A stretch of 46,532 nt of DNA. It comes from a virus. The notes under the pieces are model-generated. The model worked only from the letters and a program-made list of their open reading frames with translations, did not search any database and was not told the DNA's origin. Made by a program: the position numbers and the translations under genes. Position 1 is the stretch's first letter. Every line of letters begins with the position of its first letter. Positions 41,901 to 46,532 of this stretch are shown here, one piece after another. Location: IMG/VR virus record IMGVR_UViG_3300047548_001316, positions 1-46,532 of that record; one strand, 5' to 3'.

Positions 41901-42232
41901 ATGGTAATGTTTCTAACTTCAAAATCTATAACACACCACTGGAAGATTATGAGATTCACTCTCTACTATTGGAATCACAAAGAATACAGGATGTTACACT
42001 GACACTCCCATGTGGTCAAAGAAATAACATCGAAGAAATACGCAGAATGTTCTTTTTCCAACCACCGAACAGTAAATCAACAGATGTTGACATTGTAATT
42101 AAGAATTCCACAATAACAAACACATCTATCCAACAAAGTATTAAGGATAGAATCTTGTTTGATATAAAGAAATACCTACCAGGTAATGTAAATATTAACA
42201 ACATCACGTTTGAACAATATAGAGATGACTAA
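38921..42232 (+). CDS. Giant tail-fibre/baseplate protein with propeller-like and LamG-like parts
   Basis: 1103 residues, start GTG supported by an upstream ATTAAATA box. N-terminal ~400 residues are beta-strand-rich with Ser/Asn/Thr. Around residues 240-560 there are LamG-like features (Trp-Ile-Ser-Tyr-Ser-Ile-Asp-Gly; Phe-Thr-Leu-Lys-Phe-Asp-Tyr-Asp). Residues ~600-860 contain repeated Asp-Asp-Gly-Gly-Ser-Val-Tyr, Tyr-Met-Tyr-Phe-Leu-Tyr and Val-Tyr-Gly-Ile-Ser-Gly strands, suggesting a beta-propeller. The C-terminal ~60 residues look like an attachment region. A proximal fibre or large receptor-binding subunit is inferred. Its stop overlaps the next ATG. Confidence 0.55.
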   Translation: MSLQKKTFSNIKPQVAESYDDFFQFKQTTYPFSEGLTLNNIAGLSAINDSTINNYSGLVLTDRLKDSDIYNFNTKQIDISNIVGTIQFSSGLLYFDDVSSLGQLPINVYNEVFTPGYNSVSVQLSGNIIKPNNSYFEIVIVDSLYCKIRHCVEDSIFYLVYQPGVFNNNDFFFTKTPQTFCIAPSGVDNSSFYCLYDNDDGFASLYKPVSTISGVDVYGVSTDSSKLTLVSVATGGYVNSTSNLVKVNVIEKVDPKINTSWISYSIDGIENGLINGNKSLYNIKDNHLLTFEYSKSPETIQFRDLKLKNILTDTNTSNRGCIFDSFDNDIPSVNHREYTTITTGNNDEKGYPYITLHYQTFTKDIFVKAGSTTLFQTGSSLYPYEKLNINDSAFVINGSLGGLTPDVSDRITLRSTTQKNINGGSYLTTWLSAGDINSRGIWVDRYYIPDLVTKQQAFSSIPAYNPTFANSIEQMIYNNANYTENVSKNPVFDKMSDLVFVPNEWYEYTRVGVKDIETNIINIGLPSIKDFEYSYTYNGKTQYDTPQQTFSLNGSQFTSIPSMSINENNSFTLKFDYDIDWKNNDFYQLLGNSYQTGFGIFKNNKITPFVYMIDGVNLRVYNTDLKFLFEVVLKSNVHAVLPTKYLGDIIVIDDGGSVYKISTAGVLKQYIISGIPGGSISWTQDNTYMYFLYPDGSCVKLDVKTLESSQHIVTPFNSSETVRAITIFDDVVYGISGECVRYDTTFGFISGGADIIRYNFKDKTKESFASCRAYGTNSNIICTVSDEYVYVANCNAITKLTKNRQYVTSTSLVSLSSNPVKIDTIREFDENGNYTTNIVYVSKSTVDGSVIITRYDGDLNENLNKIADISSNDYREYVLTNYNMFDTERSNDTVRISIALVNLYDRKDIDNQYIDIPIDKLSNIGSLVLRCDTNQGNFTIFNNYQKLGNISFNPAKYRLDDLFYDDIFIGTAGSTNNTPLMNVIYKPNYYTVHDGNVSNFKIYNTPLEDYEIHSLLLESQRIQDVTLTLPCGQRNNIEEIRRMFFFQPPNSKSTDVDIVIKNSTITNTSIQQSIKDRILFDIKKYLPGNVNINNITFEQYRDD

Positions 42233-44138
42233 AATTAAATTTGGATATACAAATGGCGACAGTTTTACATTATCAGGTGTTGATTACATGGGTAAATATG
42301 TAGTATTTGAGAATAGTGGTATATTTACTGCTTACACCGATGAAACACAGCAGTATAAACTCGTTGAAAAGTCTACATTCAAAACCGATGTAATCAATTC
42401 TTCTCTATTCTTTGATAGAACTGGTAGAGATGTGCAAGAAATGCCTAATTTAATTAATGGCATTTTAATACAGCCTAATGAATATGTAACCTCTCAAGCA
42501 ATTAACTCAAGTCTCCGGAAGTTATATGAAAATACAACATATATCTACTCAAAATTAATAGCTCCTAAAGGGTTTATTCCAGAAAATGTACTATTTTATT
42601 CAGGTCTCACTAATGGTCTTAGCTCAACACTAACATGGATACCTCCTACATTTACGGAGACGTATAATTTTGATACATATTCAATTGAGAGACCTGATGG
42701 ACAAGTAGATCTAGTATTTAAAACTAGTGAAAAATACGGTGTACTAGATACAATTCTATCTATAGAGAGTATAATATCACCGGATGAAGAGACATTTACA
42801 ATTGTGGGGTGTACTTCAACGAACTTTGTATCATTAACAGGTAATTATACACAGAGATCGTTCGATTTAGCAGTAAATACAGTGTATGTTGATGATTTTA
42901 ATAATGATTTCACATATAATAACATAACCGACACTTGTCGGGTTGGTAAATATATGTACGTATGTGATGGTGGTAATGATCTTATCCATAAGTACGATAT
43001 TTCTAGACTATTAGTATCACAATCAAACACCAATCAACGTATTTTGATAGAGTCTCTTGGAGGAAGAGGTACCGGTCGTGATAAAACACGCTTTAATTTC
43101 CCAAAATTATTAGCCCCAACAACAGACTCTATATATGTTTGGGATTCAGGTAATGCATTTTTCAAGCAATATGATTTAAACTTCAATCACAAAACTACAT
43201 TCAGAAGAGTAAATTCATTTAAGGAGCAAGTATTGTGTATAGGATACAATACTTTTAATGAATACTTCTATTGCATAACAACAAGAGATGAAGAATACTA
43301 CATGTATATCATGGATAGTAATGATAGACATAGAGTATTGTCAAAGCTTACGTTAGATATTATGTGGGAAGAAGATAAAGTATTCAAAAAGATGCTATTT
43401 TCTGAAAATGACTCAAATATTTTTTATATTGTTACAAACAAACACGTATATAAAAAGACAACCAATGATCCAACAAAGACAATTGGTAGGTTCTCTTATG
43501 ATAAACTCTTCTTAATAAAGAGACCTGTGTGGAATTATTGCCGGGTACGCTTTGGACAAGCAAATTTTACATGGAACTATGGTGGTGACGAATCAAATCA
43601 AATGGATTTCAATAGTATGTCGTTAAACTCTTCTGTTAAAGATGGGGATATGATTTTTATTGCAAAACGCGGTAGATTTTATGGGTGTCTCGAACCAAAT
43701 GAACATGATAGAGTGATATTATGTGAAAATTATGACAATTATGGTATAGAATCTGTTGAGCTAAACTCATTTGACTATGTACAAGCAACTAATCTTAACA
43801 AAGAAATCTATAAAGTGTTGAGAGATCTATTCGTACTATATCAAAATCTTAGAGGTAGATTCAATAACGACTTTGATATTGTTGATAGCTTAGCTGAAAC
43901 TGAAGATGCTGGTGTGTTAAGAATAAAAGGTTATACGTATATCGAGGAAGAATTTAGTGAAATTAACTTCAATAACGTCTATATTCATGAAAATGAACCA
44001 ATTACACCGCTTTCTCTCAATAGATGCTTCAATATTATCTATAAACTTCAGGAAGAATTACTTAATTACACAAAACCTGATTCAAATAAGTTAATACCTA
44101 CAACAGTTCTCAATAATAGCTTGTTAATGAGGTTATAA
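42225..44138 (+). CDS. Large fibre-associated protein with NHL/propeller-like repeats
   Basis: 637 residues from the ATG at 42225; an upstream in-frame TTG at 42210 exists but is less likely. The ATG overlaps the upstream stop by 8 nt. Residues ~210-430 contain repeated strand units with Tyr-Val-Cys-Asp-Gly-Gly-Asn-Asp, Ile-Tyr-Val-Trp-Asp-Ser-Gly-Asn and Phe-Tyr-Cys-Ile-Thr-Thr-Arg, suggesting NHL-type propeller blades. The C-terminal ~120 residues are helical (Glu-Ile-Tyr-Lys-Val-Leu-Arg-Asp-Leu; Leu-Gln-Glu-Glu-Leu-Leu-Asn). Paired with the 1103-residue protein, likely forming one fibre complex. Confidence 0.5.
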   Translation: MTKIKFGYTNGDSFTLSGVDYMGKYVVFENSGIFTAYTDETQQYKLVEKSTFKTDVINSSLFFDRTGRDVQEMPNLINGILIQPNEYVTSQAINSSLRKLYENTTYIYSKLIAPKGFIPENVLFYSGLTNGLSSTLTWIPPTFTETYNFDTYSIERPDGQVDLVFKTSEKYGVLDTILSIESIISPDEETFTIVGCTSTNFVSLTGNYTQRSFDLAVNTVYVDDFNNDFTYNNITDTCRVGKYMYVCDGGNDLIHKYDISRLLVSQSNTNQRILIESLGGRGTGRDKTRFNFPKLLAPTTDSIYVWDSGNAFFKQYDLNFNHKTTFRRVNSFKEQVLCIGYNTFNEYFYCITTRDEEYYMYIMDSNDRHRVLSKLTLDIMWEEDKVFKKMLFSENDSNIFYIVTNKHVYKKTTNDPTKTIGRFSYDKLFLIKRPVWNYCRVRFGQANFTWNYGGDESNQMDFNSMSLNSSVKDGDMIFIAKRGRFYGCLEPNEHDRVILCENYDNYGIESVELNSFDYVQATNLNKEIYKVLRDLFVLYQNLRGRFNNDFDIVDSLAETEDAGVLRIKGYTYIEEEFSEINFNNVYIHENEPITPLSLNRCFNIIYKLQEELLNYTKPDSNKLIPTTVLNNSLLMRL

Positions 44139-44140
44139 CC

Positions 44141-44148
44141 ATTAAATA
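44141..44148 (+). promoter_or_regulatory. Late-promoter-like box ATTAAATA
   Basis: Starts just after the preceding stop and ends 13 nt before the ATG at 44162, a longer spacing than at most boxed genes. Confidence 0.45.
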
Positions 44149-44161
44149 TTGATTAATTGCA

Positions 44162-44839
44162 ATGACGAAAGCCCTTACAGACGAGTTTATTAGTGAAACA
44201 TACCAAGGAGTCATACACTCCCAAGGAACTGAATTATCTGGCACTGGTGGAGATGGAGAGGTTACGATGTTATATGATGGAGCAGGGAATGAAACATCTA
44301 TAGCAGTTGGTAGAAAAGGCAGCGGAGTTGCAATTTATTGTAATCTTTCAGCGTGTGGATCAATTTTTATTAACGGAACTGATCTTCTTGACATCATAGA
44401 TAATAGAAATTTTTGGTCATATGTGCCGGAATCACAAGCAATTGAGAATAAAACCTTAACATTTGCAGGAAGCACAGTAAACACTGTAATAATTAACTCT
44501 ACATTAAGTGCGATGGGAGATGTTATTGCATATTACTCTTCAGATGTTAATCTCAAGACAGACTTTAGTGCTGTTGATATTAATATAGATGATATAACAC
44601 CATACAAATTTAAATGGACCGAAGCGATTGGTGATGCTCGAGCAAATACGTGGGATTATGGAGTAAAAGCTCAGGAAGTACAAGAAGTAGCACCAATTCT
44701 TGTTAAAGAAAACAATAAAGGTTATCTATCTGTTGATTACATAAAGTTTATCCCGATATTGATTAACGAGGTCAAATCACTTAAGGATGAAGTAACGAGA
44801 CTTAGAGATTTAGTTACAAGCTTAGAATATATTTTATAA
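44162..44839 (+). CDS. Tail fibre with C-terminal peptidase S74 (intramolecular chaperone) domain
   Basis: 225 residues. N-terminal ~110 residues fibre-like. From ~125 the S74 autoprocessing chaperone: Ser-Ser-Asp-Val-Asn-Leu-Lys (Ser127, Asp128, Lys132 of the Ser-Lys dyad), Pro-Tyr-Lys-Phe-Lys-Trp, Tyr-Gly-Val-Lys-Ala-Gln-Glu-Val, Leu-Ser-Val-Asp-Tyr and a final coiled-coil helix (Leu-Lys-Asp-Glu-Val-Thr-Arg-Leu). Such domains trimerise the fibre and are cleaved off after folding. The Ser-Asp...Leu-Lys residues look intact. Stop lies 2 nt before the next gene. Confidence 0.82.
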   Translation: MTKALTDEFISETYQGVIHSQGTELSGTGGDGEVTMLYDGAGNETSIAVGRKGSGVAIYCNLSACGSIFINGTDLLDIIDNRNFWSYVPESQAIENKTLTFAGSTVNTVIINSTLSAMGDVIAYYSSDVNLKTDFSAVDINIDDITPYKFKWTEAIGDARANTWDYGVKAQEVQEVAPILVKENNKGYLSVDYIKFIPILINEVKSLKDEVTRLRDLVTSLEYIL

Positions 44840-44841
44840 TT

Positions 44842-45804
44842 ATGCCAAATGTTGATCTAATCAAACTCAAAATCCGAAGAGGTACGAACACTGAAAGACA
44901 AACAGTAGTGTTTGATCAGGGTGAACTTGCTTATACCACTGATACTAAACGTGTTTTTGTTGGTGATTCAGCAACTCTTGGTGGTGCTGTTGTGGGTAAT
45001 AAGAATTTTCCACCAACTACATTAAAAACATCTATTACAGGTGCTGAAATTGGTGATACCGTCCTGGAAAATTCTATTTATTACCAACTTACAGCTTCAA
45101 ATGCTGCTCTCTCTGCGTCTTGGGCGCAGATATCACCAAAAACTGATAACACCTCAATAAGATACAACACATCTAATCAGCTATCCGTGTTGGTTAATGG
45201 TATATCATCAGGAATGTCAGCAGCAATTGCTGATCATAATACTATAATTCAATCAGGTGGTAAGCTTTCTACCGGTACTCTTTATCTTACTGCTGCAGCA
45301 CCATCAACAGTAACATATGGGTTATGTGTTTCACCAGCAGGCTTACAAATTAATGAAGACCCTCTTTACTTTGAATATAATGGACAACGACTAACATTAC
45401 AAGATCTTGTCATACCAAATACAAAAATAACTCTCAGCGCTGATCCTCAATATTTTGATACATCAGCAGGGATGCTAAGACTTACGAGCTTCTCATTGCC
45501 AGATGACATAATTACATTTGATCCATCTTTCTTTAGTGTTAATGTATCGTTTAGTGGTGGTTATACAACATTTTCAGATAATCTCAGTGTATATAGAGGT
45601 AATAACTCTCTAAGTGCTGCATATGTAGGTAATCTTGATGGTAATGGTTATCCACAGACGACACGAACAGTGTTAACAGCGTTTAACACATCAACTTCAC
45701 AGCATATGATGCTCTCTTCAGCTGGGTTCTTAACACTATCTCGTAATATTACAGGTAATGGTTTAGTTGATAAGAGAATTGCAATTCCAATATTTACTTA
45801 CTAA
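44842..45804 (+). CDS. Tail fibre protein with an Mtd-like N-terminal domain
   Basis: 320 residues. The N-terminus Leu-Lys-Ile-Arg-Arg-Gly-Thr-Asn, Glu-Leu-Ala-Tyr-Thr-Thr-Asp-Thr-Lys-Arg-Val-Phe-Val-Gly-Asp is the phage fibre attachment pattern (major tropism determinant N-terminal type). The rest is a Ser/Thr-rich beta region with Pro-Gln-Tyr-Phe-Asp-Thr-Ser-Ala-Gly-Met-Leu-Arg. It ends with Arg-Ile-Ala-Ile-Pro-Ile-Phe-Thr-Tyr and overlaps the next ATG by one base (TAATG). Confidence 0.75.
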   Translation: MPNVDLIKLKIRRGTNTERQTVVFDQGELAYTTDTKRVFVGDSATLGGAVVGNKNFPPTTLKTSITGAEIGDTVLENSIYYQLTASNAALSASWAQISPKTDNTSIRYNTSNQLSVLVNGISSGMSAAIADHNTIIQSGGKLSTGTLYLTAAAPSTVTYGLCVSPAGLQINEDPLYFEYNGQRLTLQDLVIPNTKITLSADPQYFDTSAGMLRLTSFSLPDDIITFDPSFFSVNVSFSGGYTTFSDNLSVYRGNNSLSAAYVGNLDGNGYPQTTRTVLTAFNTSTSQHMMLSSAGFLTLSRNITGNGLVDKRIAIPIFTY

Positions 45805-46532
45805 TGATATACGAGTATTCATCTTGTTCACACCCACCTTGTTCTACAGAAGTTGATAAAATTTTAGATGTAATCAACTCAGAAGCAATAACACTTAGTG
45901 GTCATTATGGGTTTGAAAATATAGAAGATCTCGCTGGGCAATATGAGTATGAACTGCCAAATAACAACTTCGTAAGACCTATTAGTCTTGGTAATGAATT
46001 GTGTTATATACGCAAGTCTTGTCGTGGAGAAGTTATTGTTCACTCAAACTTTATTCATGATCAACTAGAAGTTGATGGAGACAACACTGCTGTTATAACA
46101 AAAGATGATCCAAATGATAGATATACTGTCGCTACATATGGTACACCTGACTTATATTTGTGTAAGTTTGAAGTTAAACCAGGTGTAACTGTAAAAGTTA
46201 ATGGTAGACTAGTAATATATGCTCGAGAAGTAATTATTAATGGTACTCTTGATGGAGTAGGTGGTGCTCTCAATGGTGGCCGTGGTGGAAACGGGGGCCA
46301 AGGTGGATCTGTTAACCAGGCTAACAATAATATATTTGGATTAAGAAAAGCAGAGGACGGAACAGCGGGTAGAAACAACGGAGGAGCTGCTGGAGCTAAA
46401 GGTGCAAATTCAGCTCCTGGTTCGTGTGTTACTTATACAACTTCAAATAATGGGGCTAATGGTACAACGGGAGGTAATGGCACAGCTGCTGCCACCCATT
46501 CTGTTGTTGGTGGCGGCGGAGGAGGTGGAGGT
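45804..46532 (+). CDS. Glycine-rich tail-fibre adhesin, partial (cut by the window edge)
   Basis: Reading from the ATG at 45804 gives 243 codons to the edge without a stop. N-terminus Cys-rich (Ser-Ser-Cys-Ser-His-Pro-Pro-Cys), then Ala-Gly-Gln-Tyr-Glu-Tyr-Glu-Leu and Cys-Tyr-Ile-Arg-Lys-Ser-Cys. A Val-Asn-Gly-Arg-Leu-Val-Ile-Tyr-Ala-Arg-Glu strand region precedes glycine-rich segments with Asn and Ala, ending in eight Gly. Glycine-rich motifs of this kind form polyglycine II layers in adhesins such as S16 gp38 and are linked to host range. The ATG overlaps the preceding stop. Confidence 0.7.
   Translation, partial: MIYEYSSCSHPPCSTEVDKILDVINSEAITLSGHYGFENIEDLAGQYEYELPNNNFVRPISLGNELCYIRKSCRGEVIVHSNFIHDQLEVDGDNTAVITKDDPNDRYTVATYGTPDLYLCKFEVKPGVTVKVNGRLVIYAREVIINGTLDGVGGALNGGRGGNGGQGGSVNQANNNIFGLRKAEDGTAGRNNGGAAGAKGANSAPGSCVTYTTSNNGANGTTGGNGTAAATHSVVGGGGGGGG

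Noticed and set aside
1-46532. tRNA genes, CRISPR arrays, insertion sequences, integrase or att sites
   Set aside because: No cloverleaf-like sequence in the short gaps, no regularly spaced repeats, no transposase or integrase motifs. The homing endonuclease and intein are the only mobile elements seen.

Overview
The window is a segment of a T4-type contractile-tailed bacteriophage genome (Caudoviricetes, myovirus morphology). The evidence is a large terminase, tail sheath and tail tube, baseplate wedge genes of the gp25 and gp6 types, a gp27-like hub, a tape-measure candidate, several tail-fibre genes, a T4-type clamp loader and a dUTPase. The sequence is AT-rich except for about the first 0.5 kb. 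No integrase, repressor, rRNA, tRNA or CRISPR array is visible. Genes are packed with overlaps or gaps of tens of bases, and no stretch over 300 bases lacks a gene. The host cannot be named from this window. Shine-Dalgarno motifs are nearly absent and start regions are A/T-rich, which would fit a host such as Bacteroidota, but that is only a weak inference.

Layout: (1) 1-5675, plus strand: tail-fibre module with a frame-broken GC-rich fibre gene at the left edge, a YadA-like fibre, a fibre with a duplicated domain, two paralogous lectin-like (LamG-type) proteins (the first frame-broken) flanking a small chaperone-like gene, and a DUF1353 gene. (2) 5626-8722, minus strand: DNA metabolism and accessory genes, namely a RadA-like ATPase with a winged-helix tail, small unknown genes, a predicted HExxH metallopeptidase and a RecB/Cas4-like nuclease. 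(3) 8747-10774, minus: neck-like protein, a small unknown and an acidic core-like protein. (4) 10808-26589, plus: terminase with an intein, tube-fold protein, sheath, free-standing homing endonuclease, tube, two small genes with a shared N-terminus, a further tube-fold protein, two hub-assembly-like genes, tape measure, gp48-like, gp53-like and gp27-like hub. (5) 26582-34273, minus: gp25, gp6 and three large structural proteins, at least one with a PKD-like domain. (6) 34323-38889, short alternating units: an unknown virion-type gene, clamp loader, dUTPase, a possible small terminase and a structural protein. (7) 38921-46532, plus: very large fibre/propeller proteins, an S74-chaperone fibre, an Mtd-like fibre and a glycine-rich adhesin cut by the right edge.

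Two results stand out. First, the terminase intein interrupts Walker A and carries the Trp-Cys-Thr signature of class 3 inteins. Second, sixteen NNTAAATA boxes resembling the T4 late promoter TATAAATA lie just upstream of structural-gene start codons on both strands, fourteen of them within 5-8 nt. This predicts leaderless or nearly leaderless late mRNAs. The replication and nucleotide genes lack the box. No single novel defence or counter-defence system could be demonstrated.
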